Assembly (NCBI GenBank): GCA_947463125.1
Contig: CANHQZ010000018.1
Span: 1 to 36,959, forward strand
Direction of reading: 5' to 3'
Length of the DNA stretch: 36,959 nucleotides
DNA from: Flavobacteriales bacterium
GTDB lineage: Bacteria; Bacteroidota; Bacteroidia; NS11-12g; UBA955
This document shows, one piece after another, positions 29,533 through 36,501 of this stretch (its first letter is position 1; the number at the start of each line of letters is the position of its first letter). The position numbers were made by a program, and so were the translations under genes. The notes under the pieces are model-generated. The model made no database searches, was not told where the DNA came from, and saw nothing but the letters and a program-made list of their open reading frames with translations.

Positions 29533-31224
29533 TTAACCCTTCAACCTGTTTTCAACTTCCATTATGATGGCATTGCATGCGCTGCGGCCTTCCTGTATCA
29601 ACTTTTCAGCTTTGGCCATGATGTCGGCGGCCCAGGCTTTGTCATCCAGCCCCTGTGCGTTAATCAATACATTCATCCATGCGCCCTGCATGGCGGTGAG
29701 CAGGCAGGATGCGCCCACACCTGCATCGCTGAGTGAATTGGGATTGCCTTTATTTACCATTTGCAGTATGAGGGGAATAGCCTCAACGGCAGTTTGCAAC
29801 GTTCTGAATGGCACTTCCGTGGCATACTTGCTCGCCTGCTGAATGGCTGCTTTTCTGGCATTCTTTTGCTCATCGCTGTCTTTGGGCAAGCCAAAGGCAT
29901 TCATGATGGTATTGAAAGCACGTGTATCCTCATCTACCAAAGCCAGCAGTTTGTCTTTCAGAAGCTGCCCTTTTTCTGCCCATGGACTAAATTCAGCTGT
30001 TCTTTCTTCCCAGCCTCTTTTAGATGCGGATAAGTTGGCAACCATGGTTCCCAGCGCTACACCAAAAGCGCCCACGGCTGCGGCTACGGAGCCGCCTCCG
30101 GGTGCCGGACTGTCAGATGCAGTTTCATGGGCAAATGCCTTAACCGACATGGCGATGAGCTTTTCATCCAGTTCGTTTTTAAGCAGGTGTTCAATAATCT
30201 TTTTTTGCGGATCGAAAGGTCCCAGTTCATCAAGCCCCATGCTTTTTACGGCAGACCATATAAGTTCATCTTCACTGACTCCGGTACTGAGACCTTGTTT
30301 TTCCAGAAAATACTTACCCGCATCCAGCATGGGTTGCAGCGGTATCAGGCCCACCAGTTCACTGCCGGTAACCCTTGCGCCCCGTTCGTCTGCACTTTTT
30401 CTGCACTCTTCAAATACACGGTGCAAAGGTGTTTCACGGTAATTGGTCAGGTTGATACTGATTTGTGCCATTTTGTATTCCTCAATATACCAACCAATGG
30501 CTTTCACATGTTTGAGTTTGCCGGGAATCCTTACAGGCTCACCGCTATCGTCGGTTTTTATTTTCCCGGTGTAAGGATTTCCCTCCCGCACCACACGTCC
30601 GGCTTCGCGTAGATCAAACGCAATTCGGTTGGCAATACGTGTGCTTTTGGTGTTGAGGTTTACGTTGTAGGCAATCAGAAAATCACGGGCACCAATAACA
30701 GTGCCACCAGCGGTGGGATTGAATGTAGCAGGACCAAAGTCAGGTTTCCATTCCGGCAGTTTTATTTTATCAAAAAACCCCTCGTATTCCCCTGCGCGTA
30801 TAATGCTAAGGTTGCTGCGTTTTTTATCAGGTTGGGCATATTCATACAGATAGGCGGGTATTTGGAGTTCTTCACCCACACGTTTTGCCAGTTTTACTGC
30901 CCAGGCAGCGGTTTCTTCCATTGAAATACCTTGAATAGGAATCAGCGGACAAACATCGGTAGCGCCCATGCGGGGGTGTTCGCCCTTATGCTTGCTCATG
31001 TCTATAAGCTGTGCGGCCTTGCGTATGCCCCTGAAAGCGGCTTCAATAACATATTCAGGTTCGCCCACAAAGGTTACCACCGTGCGGTTGGTGGCCTTTC
31101 CGGGATCCACATCCAGCAGTCGGACTCCTTCTACGGATTCAATTTCATCGGTAATTTGCCTGATGATACCGCTGTCGCGGCCTTCACTGAAATTCGGTAC
31201 ACATTCAATGAGCTGTTTTTGCAT
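29533..31224 (-). CDS. ftcD: Bifunctional glutamate formimidoyltransferase / formimidoyl-THF cyclodeaminase
   Basis: 563 aa. The N-terminal half (about 1-330) is the formimidoyltransferase: IECVPNFSEGRD at the start, HKGEHPRMGATDVCP with His79 and His83 (one of them equivalent to the catalytic His82 of pig FTCD), GGTVIGARDFLIAYNVNL, and GSELVGLIPLQPM. The C-terminal half (about 345-563) is the cyclodeaminase, with SDSPAPGGGSVAAAVGA and SDAGVGASCLLTAMQGA. It takes the formimino group from formiminoglutamate, the product of histidine breakdown, onto THF and then deaminates it. No hutHUI genes are in the window. The fusion is as in animals and many Bacteroidetes. Confidence 0.95.
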   Translation of the reverse strand: MQKQLIECVPNFSEGRDSGIIRQITDEIESVEGVRLLDVDPGKATNRTVVTFVGEPEYVIEAAFRGIRKAAQLIDMSKHKGEHPRMGATDVCPLIPIQGISMEETAAWAVKLAKRVGEELQIPAYLYEYAQPDKKRSNLSIIRAGEYEGFFDKIKLPEWKPDFGPATFNPTAGGTVIGARDFLIAYNVNLNTKSTRIANRIAFDLREAGRVVREGNPYTGKIKTDDSGEPVRIPGKLKHVKAIGWYIEEYKMAQISINLTNYRETPLHRVFEECRKSADERGARVTGSELVGLIPLQPMLDAGKYFLEKQGLSTGVSEDELIWSAVKSMGLDELGPFDPQKKIIEHLLKNELDEKLIAMSVKAFAHETASDSPAPGGGSVAAAVGAFGVALGTMVANLSASKRGWEERTAEFSPWAEKGQLLKDKLLALVDEDTRAFNTIMNAFGLPKDSDEQKNARKAAIQQASKYATEVPFRTLQTAVEAIPLILQMVNKGNPNSLSDAGVGASCLLTAMQGAWMNVLINAQGLDDKAWAADIMAKAEKLIQEGRSACNAIIMEVENRLKG

Positions 31225-31228
31225 GCTG

Positions 31229-31257
31229 CAAAGGTATTAAGGTTTGTTGATTTGCAA
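31229..31257 (-). promoter_or_regulatory. Promoter for ftcD: TTG (-33), 18-bp spacer, TACCTTTG (-7)
   Basis: On the minus strand TTG (31255-31257) and TACCTTTG (31229-31236) are ideally spaced. The -7 box ends 4 nt before the ftcD ATG at 31224, whose N-terminus is firmly fixed by homology, so the start of transcription must fall at or next to the start codon. It lies within the last codons of the SatD-like gene. Confidence 0.65.
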
Positions 31258-31905
31258 GGATAAATCGCCGCTTACATTGTTTTCTGCAAGCAATCTTCCC
31301 GACAGTAAAATCTCCCTGATACTGAAATATGCCGGCATCTGCAGACTTCGGTATTTTCGCCATGTTTGGGGGCGGGCAATGTTCAGTGCGTCGGCGGCAT
31401 ACTTGTAATCGTTGCCTTCCAGAAATATGCCCAGTATTTCTTTATCTTTTTTCAGGTTCCATCCTCCCATCAGGTGATCCCAGACATAGAGGCCCTGCAA
31501 AAGAAAAAAATCGTCCTCGCGGTCATGGGTGCGAACAAAAAATCGGTTTTTAGTGCCTTCCCGCTGCAGGGTCTGTCTCAGTAGCGGCAATTCTCTGCCA
31601 CCCACAATAGGATTGCGTTTCTCATCTTTCATCAGGGTAAACGCCCCGCTACAGATACTCCAGTGCATGATGGGGCCAACACCGGACTGCATCAGTTCCT
31701 CTTCCAGAAAAACCATCGCATTAATAGCATCTGTTGCATGTTGAAACAGCCCATTGACCTCATTCCCGTAAGCCAGCCGAAAGGGCAGAAGCGTACGTTT
31801 TTTTATTCTTTTATTTACGGATACAATGCTGTCAAGCAGTGCTTCACCCGTTTTAACGGTTGTTTTTTCCGGTTTTCGGATTCTTCCAAGAACAATGTAA
31901 TTCAT
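31237..31905 (-). CDS. SatD-like family protein
   Basis: 222 aa from ATG 31903-31905; a TTG at 31914 is possible. The N-terminal half resembles the SatD family: NYIVLGRIRKPEKTT (compare the GDIxxSR opening), a helix with LLDSIVSVNKRIK, then FRLAYGNEVNGLFQHATDAI, where the SatD proteins have a GDEFQGL block. The C-terminal part ends in a helix-turn-helix-like region (YAADALNIARPQTWRKYRSL) that resembles the WSK-type end of the family. SatD was described with SatC in streptococcal acid resistance; molecular function is unknown. No SatE-like membrane gene adjoins it. The match is to motif spacing, so it is moderate. Confidence 0.5.
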   Translation of the reverse strand: MNYIVLGRIRKPEKTTVKTGEALLDSIVSVNKRIKKRTLLPFRLAYGNEVNGLFQHATDAINAMVFLEEELMQSGVGPIMHWSICSGAFTLMKDEKRNPIVGGRELPLLRQTLQREGTKNRFFVRTHDREDDFFLLQGLYVWDHLMGGWNLKKDKEILGIFLEGNDYKYAADALNIARPQTWRKYRSLQMPAYFSIREILLSGRLLAENNVSGDLSLQINKP

Positions 31906-31921
31906 TAACAACAATAAAAAG

Positions 31922-31929
31922 CAAAATTA
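31922..31929 (-). promoter_or_regulatory. -7 box (TAATTTTG) for the SatD-like gene
   Basis: On the minus strand TAATTTTG fits TAnnTTTG, 16 nt before ATG 31905. The 156-bp divergent gap 31906-32061 is very A-rich from 31911 to about 31990 and otherwise holds only this and the glmM promoter. Confidence 0.5.
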
Positions 31930-32041
31930 CAAAAATAAAGTAATAATATAAAAATAACCAAAAAATAGTAAAAATAGCCTAAAAATCTTATTTGTTTAGC
32001 CTGACAGTCCCTTAGCGGATACAACTGCAGCCCAAATCCTT

Positions 32042-32049
32042 TAATTTTG
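32042..32049 (+). promoter_or_regulatory. -7 box (TAATTTTG) for glmM
   Basis: TAATTTTG fits TAnnTTTG, 12 nt before ATG 32062. It includes the TTG at 32047, which therefore is not the start codon. Confidence 0.5.
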
Positions 32050-32061
32050 CACCCCTCGTTT

Positions 32062-33438
32062 ATGACGCTGATTAAGTCTATTTCCGGTATTCGCGGCACC
32101 ATTGGTGGTATTCCCGATCAAAACCTTACTCCCATTGACATTGTAAAATTTGCCTCAGCCTTTGGCACCTGGATTTTGGGCAAAGACTGCGGAAACAAAG
32201 TGGTTATCGGAAGAGATGCCCGGTTGAGCGGCCCAATGGTACATGGTCTTATCAGCAACACGCTTGTCGGTCTTGGAATAGATGTAATTGATCTCGGCAT
32301 GGCAACAACCCCAACTGTAGAGGTAGCGGTTACGGAACTGCAGGCAGCCGGAGGAATTATCATTACGGCCAGCCACAATCCAAAACAGTGGAATGCTTTG
32401 AAATTGCTCAATTTCCGAGGTGAGTTTATCAGCGATGAGGACGGCAAAGAAGTGCTGACTCTGGCAGAAAACAATGATTTTTCTTTTGCCACTGTTGATG
32501 ATCTTGGCAAAACAGAACAGCTGGATTTTTTAGACAGGCACATAGAAATGATCCTGGCGCTGAGTCTTGTGGATGTGGAAGCGATTGCGTCGAAAAAATA
32601 TAAAATAGCCGTAGATGCCGTAAACAGTGTGGGTGGAATAGCCGTTCCACGCCTGCTGAAGGCTTTGGGCGTTGAAGAAATTCTTGAACTGAATTGTGAG
32701 CCAAGCGGCCGTTTTGCACACAACCCGGAACCATTGCCTGAGCATCTCGGAGAGATATCGTCTTTGGTAAAAAGCAAGAAATGTCATTTGGGTATTGTGG
32801 TAGATCCTGATGTGGACAGGCTAGCCTTGGTTTGTGAAGATGGAGAGATGTTTGGCGAAGAATACACCCTTGTAGCGGTTGCCGACTATATTTTGAAAAA
32901 CACTCCGGGATCAACGGTGAGTAATCTTAGCAGTACCCGAGCGTTGAAGGAGATTACAGAAAAAGCTGGACAGGCATACAATGCCAGTGCTGTTGGTGAA
33001 GTGAACGTGGTGCAAAAAATGAAAGAAACCGGCGCTGTGATAGGCGGTGAGGGAAACGGAGGGATTATTTATCCTGAACTGCACTACGGTCGTGATGCCT
33101 TGGTTGGAATAGCATTGTTCCTTACGCATCTGGCAAAAAGCGGTATGCGGACCGGAGCCCTGCGTGCATCCTATCCTTCTTACGTAATCAGTAAAAATAA
33201 GGCTGAATTGCAACCCGGAATGGATGTGGACGCTGTACTGGAAGCACTGAAACAGAAATACAAAAAACATCCTATCAATTCCATTGATGGTGTGAAAATT
33301 GAATTTGACGGTGACTGGGTGCATCTGCGCAAATCCAATACAGAACCTATTATTCGCATATATGCCGAAAGCAATACGCAGAATACCGCTGATGCGCTCG
33401 CCAGGAAAGTGATTCAGGATATTGGAGATCTGATTTAG
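32062..33438 (+). CDS. glmM: Phosphoglucosamine mutase (alpha-D-phosphohexomutase family)
   Basis: 458 aa from ATG 32062. Converts glucosamine 6-phosphate to glucosamine 1-phosphate for UDP-GlcNAc, the precursor of peptidoglycan and LPS. Blocks: SISGIRGTIGG at the start, GRDARLSGPMVHG, the phosphoserine loop IITASHNPKQWNALK with Ser104, the metal-binding loop VVDPDVDRLAL, the sugar-specificity loop GGEGNGGIIYP, and the phosphate-binding end VHLRKSNTEPIIRIYAES. The GEGNGG form is seen in archaeal/Bacteroidetes GlmM-like enzymes and leaves open a phosphomannomutase/phosphoglucomutase activity. The gene is followed at once by the inverted-repeat cassette. Confidence 0.88.
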   Translation: MTLIKSISGIRGTIGGIPDQNLTPIDIVKFASAFGTWILGKDCGNKVVIGRDARLSGPMVHGLISNTLVGLGIDVIDLGMATTPTVEVAVTELQAAGGIIITASHNPKQWNALKLLNFRGEFISDEDGKEVLTLAENNDFSFATVDDLGKTEQLDFLDRHIEMILALSLVDVEAIASKKYKIAVDAVNSVGGIAVPRLLKALGVEEILELNCEPSGRFAHNPEPLPEHLGEISSLVKSKKCHLGIVVDPDVDRLALVCEDGEMFGEEYTLVAVADYILKNTPGSTVSNLSSTRALKEITEKAGQAYNASAVGEVNVVQKMKETGAVIGGEGNGGIIYPELHYGRDALVGIALFLTHLAKSGMRTGALRASYPSYVISKNKAELQPGMDVDAVLEALKQKYKKHPINSIDGVKIEFDGDWVHLRKSNTEPIIRIYAESNTQNTADALARKVIQDIGDLI

Positions 33439-33443
33439 TTTAC

Positions 33444-33467
33444 AGTTAACAGTTGATAGTCAACAGT
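33444..33467 (+). repeat. Left arm of inverted repeat flanking the four-helix-bundle gene
   Basis: 24 bp beginning AGTTAACAGTTGATAGTC, 5 bp after the glmM stop. It pairs with 33944-33967 at 22 of 24 positions (mismatches at arm positions 14 and 19). It also contains most of a near-tandem repeat: AGTTAACAGTTGA (33444-33456) against AGTCAACAGTTGA (33458-33470), 12 of 13 identical. Confidence 0.85.
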
Positions 33468-33519
33468 TGAACTCTAGGATGATAAGTTGAAAATCGAACA
33501 AGAACTTAATTTAAAAAAA

Positions 33520-33915
33520 ATGAGCAATCGTGATAACAGTATCATCTTGAAAAAGGCGTTTGATTTTGCGGTTAAAATTGTCAAGTTTAATAATAAACTA
33601 ACATCTGAAAAGCATTTTATTCTGGGCAGGCAACTTTTACGGAGTGGTACATCCATTGGAGCCAATGTGAATGAGGTACTTGCGGCATATAGTCGAAAAG
33701 ACTTTATACACAAAATGATGATAGCTCTTAAAGAAGCGCAGGAAACTGAATACTGGCTTAAATTGATCAATGCCTCTGATTTACTAAAAGAGTTCGATCT
33801 TCTCTATTATTTAAATGATGTAGTTGAATTACAGAAAATACTTACTTCAATAATTAATACTTCAAAAAAACAATTAATAAAGGAAAATGATGTATCAAAA
33901 GCGAATCTTAAATAA
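33520..33915 (+). CDS. Four helix bundle protein (23S rRNA intervening-sequence / S23 type, PF05635)
   Basis: 131 aa from ATG 33520, preceded by a run of eight A. Family blocks: NSIILKKAFDFAVKIVKF (helix 1), EKHFILGRQLLRSGTSIGAN (helix 2; the LLRSGTSIGAN motif is diagnostic), VNEVLAAYSRKDFIHKMMIA, KEAQETEYWLKLINAS (helix 3), and an AT-rich fourth helix. Relatives are encoded by IVS elements in 23S rRNA genes and, as Avd, in diversity-generating retroelements. They form pentameric barrels and bind nucleic acid in the Avd case. Function outside those settings is unknown. An in-frame TTG at 33487 is the alternative start. Confidence 0.88.
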   Translation: MSNRDNSIILKKAFDFAVKIVKFNNKLTSEKHFILGRQLLRSGTSIGANVNEVLAAYSRKDFIHKMMIALKEAQETEYWLKLINASDLLKEFDLLYYLNDVVELQKILTSIINTSKKQLIKENDVSKANLK

Positions 33916-33932
33916 TATAATTAATTTAGTAT

Positions 33933-33967
33933 CAGTCTACCAGACTGTAGACTGTCAACTGTTAACT
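33933..33967 (+). repeat. Right arm of inverted repeat plus nested hairpin
   Basis: The right arm is 33944-33967 (reverse complement of the left arm, 22 of 24). Nested in and next to it, AGTCTAC (33934-33940) and GTAGACT (33947-33953) form a perfect 7-bp inverted repeat with a 6-bp loop. The arm ends 13 bp before the ychF ATG. In RNA the two arms could pair across the gene or the local hairpin could form instead. Confidence 0.8.
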
Positions 33968-33980
33968 TTCAACTAAAAAA

Positions 33981-35078
33981 ATGAGTTTACAATGCGGAAT
34001 CGTCGGACTGCCCAATGTGGGTAAATCCACCTTATTCAACGCGGTGAGCAGTGCCAAAGCACAGGCTGCCAATTTCCCTTTTTGTACCATAGAACCCAAC
34101 GTTGGGACTATTACCGTTCCGGATGAGCGGCTTTCGGTGCTGACCGAGCTGGTAAATCCACAGAATGTGGTTCCTACCACTATTGAAATTGTAGATATAG
34201 CCGGTCTGGTAAAAGGCGCAAGCCAGGGCGAGGGTCTGGGTAATCAGTTTTTGGGGAACATCCGCAATACCCACGCTATTTTGCATGTCCTGCGTTGCTT
34301 TGATGATCCCAATGTGATACACGTGGATGGTAAGGTGGATCCCGTGGCCGATAAGGAAATCATCGACACAGAATTGCAGCTAAAGGATTTGGAATCCATT
34401 GATAAGAGCATAGCCAAAATCCACAAACAGGCAAAGGCAGGTGATAAAGAAGCTGTCCGATTGCTGGAAGTGCTCGAGGCTTTCAAGACACATCTGGAAC
34501 AGGGCAAAAATTGCCGCACCCTGAATACCGATGCAGAACGCCGCGCTTTGCTGAAAGATATGCACCTGCTTACAGACAAACCCGTACTATATGTATGCAA
34601 TGTAGATCCGGAGAGTGTGGTAAAAGGAAATGCCCACGTGGAAAAGGTAAAACAAGCCATCGCAGATGAAAATGCCGGAATACTGATTATTTCGGCTGCT
34701 ATTGAAGCTGAAATTGCGGAGCTGGAAAGTTTTGATGACCGCAAGTTGTTTCTTGAAGAAATGGGATTAACCGAAAGCGGTGTTGAGAAACTGATTAAGG
34801 CTGCCTACAAATTGCTGAATTACATAACCTATTTCACCGTAGGCGTTAAAGAAGTGCGTGCGTGGACCATCACCGAAGGTACCAAAGCCCCACAGGCTGC
34901 CGGAGAAATTCATTCAGATTTTGAAAAGGGATTTATCCGTGCTGAGGTAATCGCTTACCAGGATTATGTAACCCTAAAAACAGAAGCAGCTTGCAGAGCC
35001 GCAGGAAAACTAAGGGTTGAAGGCAAAGAGTATATTGTGAAGGATGGTGACTGTATGCACTTCCTTTTCAATGTGTAA
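33981..35078 (+). CDS. ychF: Redox-regulated ATPase YchF (Obg/OLA1 family)
   Basis: 365 aa. P-loop GLPNVGKST (9-17), switch region AANFPFCTIEPNVGTI, DIAGLVKGASQGEGLGN (Walker B/G3), and NVDPE in place of the NKxD specificity motif, the change that makes YchF/OLA1 prefer ATP to GTP. A coiled-coil insert spans about 130-200 and the C-terminal TGS domain runs from about 275 (YFTVGVKEVRAWTITEGT) to the end. It binds ribosomes and responds to oxidative stress in other bacteria. It has no clear promoter: the 13-bp gap after the cassette leaves only a TAATTTAG near-match at 33922-33929. Its 3' end overlaps the HTTM-like gene by 11 bp. Confidence 0.95.
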   Translation: MSLQCGIVGLPNVGKSTLFNAVSSAKAQAANFPFCTIEPNVGTITVPDERLSVLTELVNPQNVVPTTIEIVDIAGLVKGASQGEGLGNQFLGNIRNTHAILHVLRCFDDPNVIHVDGKVDPVADKEIIDTELQLKDLESIDKSIAKIHKQAKAGDKEAVRLLEVLEAFKTHLEQGKNCRTLNTDAERRALLKDMHLLTDKPVLYVCNVDPESVVKGNAHVEKVKQAIADENAGILIISAAIEAEIAELESFDDRKLFLEEMGLTESGVEKLIKAAYKLLNYITYFTVGVKEVRAWTITEGTKAPQAAGEIHSDFEKGFIRAEVIAYQDYVTLKTEAACRAAGKLRVEGKEYIVKDGDCMHFLFNV

Positions 35079-36498
35079 GTGGGATTCTTTGAGGTTCGTC
35101 TTTCCCTGTAAAGTTATATTTTCTTACTTCCACCAGAGAATCGCTGTAGTCCCAGCTGGGAATGCCGTTTTTATTGGGTTTGGTGCGTTCCCAGAATTCT
35201 ACTTCATATTCGTGTGAGCCCTTGTAGCCTTTCACGAAATAATCAATGCGAATTAATCGTTCTACGGCTCTGCCTTTCCATTTGTAGGGGGTGGGAGAGT
35301 TCATATAGGTAAAGGAGTCGTAAGCCACCAGATGCGCTCCGGTATTGCCATAAACAATCTCCAAACCCTGATGCTCAATAAACAACGGGTCTGGTAGGTA
35401 GGATAAGCGCTCGCCATCTTTACCGGTAATGAGTAAAAATTCTTTTTTGCTTCCGTTTTTATGATAAATCATGAAGCGCCGGGCACTTTGTAACCCTTGC
35501 GCATTTAAAATGTCAGGTTGCCCCAGGCCCATTTGTGTGATTCGTTTATTAAACCAAACTTTCGTGTCCCACTCCTTAAGAAACCAGAAAACCTTGTCGG
35601 TGGCAGTGGAAATTCCGGGTGTCTTTAAGACAAATAAAAGGGTGAATATTATATAAGCAACCCACATGTAGTTGCGAAGCGGTTTAATGGTTTTCTCCGG
35701 TTTAAGAAGGCGCAGTCCGAATTCAGAATCTGTTTTTCGGTAAAAAACCAATATGAAAAACAATAAGGTAAAATGCGGCAATAAAACGATACGCAGTAAA
35801 ACAAATATGTGAATTAGCAGAATAATAAACCAGGCTACGAGCCATTTTCTCGTAGGTTTGAACAGATAAAGCGGTATGAGCAGCAGCTGTGATATTATAA
35901 CACCATAATTATTGACAGGCATTAATAAATCCATCAAGGCAGGGTGGTTATTCCGTAATTCTCTGAAAAAATAATAAAACCGACCCCAGTAACTGTGGGC
36001 CAGGTTTATCTCCATGGCAACTCCACTTTTCCAATATGGGTCTGCCATATGCAACAGCGCTGAAAGCCCGTTTATGAGGCCATACGCAGCGAATAAAATC
36101 CAGTACAATTTATTTAAAATTCTGTTAGCAGTATCCTGGTTTTCAGTTTTATTTAGTTCATACTTATCAAATAAATAACGCCACATGCCCAGAAAAAAGC
36201 AGAAATAAATAAACAGTGCCGTACTTATGCTGCCACAGCCAAAAACAGTTTCAAATTTGGGATAAAGCACTGCTGTGGCAAAAGCCACTGCCGAGGTTTT
36301 TTTATCGGCTAAAAGCATGATAAGCAGTGCAACAACTACTGATAAATAAATCCATTCTTCGTTGGCAAGAGCGTATCCGTTATAAATAAACTGACCTGCC
36401 GCAATACTGAGCGTTCTGTATAAAGACAGTGCAGCAAAACCAATGGTAATCCATCGGATCTTTTTTATTTCAAACGCTATACCCGTATTGTTTTCCAA
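35068..36498 (-). CDS. HTTM-like multi-pass membrane protein with C-terminal soluble domain
   Basis: 476 aa, start TTG 36496-36498, 3 bp after the stop of the upstream gene. About eight membrane segments (roughly 14-33, 48-64, 88-108, 131-151, 197-213, 218-236, 240-253, 276-292) are followed by a soluble region (300-476) rich in beta strands and aromatic residues. The arrangement, and features such as PYWKSGVAMEINLAHSYWG and HIFVLLRIVLLPHFTLLFF, recall HTTM/vitamin-K-dependent gamma-carboxylase-like proteins of Bacteroidetes. This is a moderate call from topology and general resemblance. It ends inside the last codons of convergent ychF. No substrate can be proposed. Confidence 0.6.
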   Translation of the reverse strand: MENNTGIAFEIKKIRWITIGFAALSLYRTLSIAAGQFIYNGYALANEEWIYLSVVVALLIMLLADKKTSAVAFATAVLYPKFETVFGCGSISTALFIYFCFFLGMWRYLFDKYELNKTENQDTANRILNKLYWILFAAYGLINGLSALLHMADPYWKSGVAMEINLAHSYWGRFYYFFRELRNNHPALMDLLMPVNNYGVIISQLLLIPLYLFKPTRKWLVAWFIILLIHIFVLLRIVLLPHFTLLFFILVFYRKTDSEFGLRLLKPEKTIKPLRNYMWVAYIIFTLLFVLKTPGISTATDKVFWFLKEWDTKVWFNKRITQMGLGQPDILNAQGLQSARRFMIYHKNGSKKEFLLITGKDGERLSYLPDPLFIEHQGLEIVYGNTGAHLVAYDSFTYMNSPTPYKWKGRAVERLIRIDYFVKGYKGSHEYEVEFWERTKPNKNGIPSWDYSDSLVEVRKYNFTGKDEPQRIPLTH

Positions 36499-36501
36499 AC
36501 T

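Larger units (their letters stand above)
33444..33967 (+). other. Inverted-repeat-bounded four-helix-bundle (S23/IVP-type) cassette
   Basis: A 524-bp unit made of left arm, one gene (33520-33915) and right arm, set between the housekeeping genes glmM and ychF. The DNA inside is strikingly AT-rich compared with both neighbours. The same design, a PF05635 gene within a stem formed by inverted ends, is known from intervening sequences in 23S rRNA genes of Leptospira and others. Here the site is an intergenic spacer. No transposase, target duplication or recombinase is seen, so how it moves, if it does, is unknown. Confidence 0.65.

Noticed and set aside
33444-33967. Diversity-generating retroelement, since PF05635 includes the Avd accessory protein
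   Set aside because: No reverse transcriptase, template repeat or variable repeat is present in the window; the protein motif LLRSGTSIGAN is that of the general S23/IVP branch.
33444-33967. Insertion sequence with terminal inverted repeats
   Set aside because: No transposase gene or remnant is encoded and I could not see a flanking target-site duplication.
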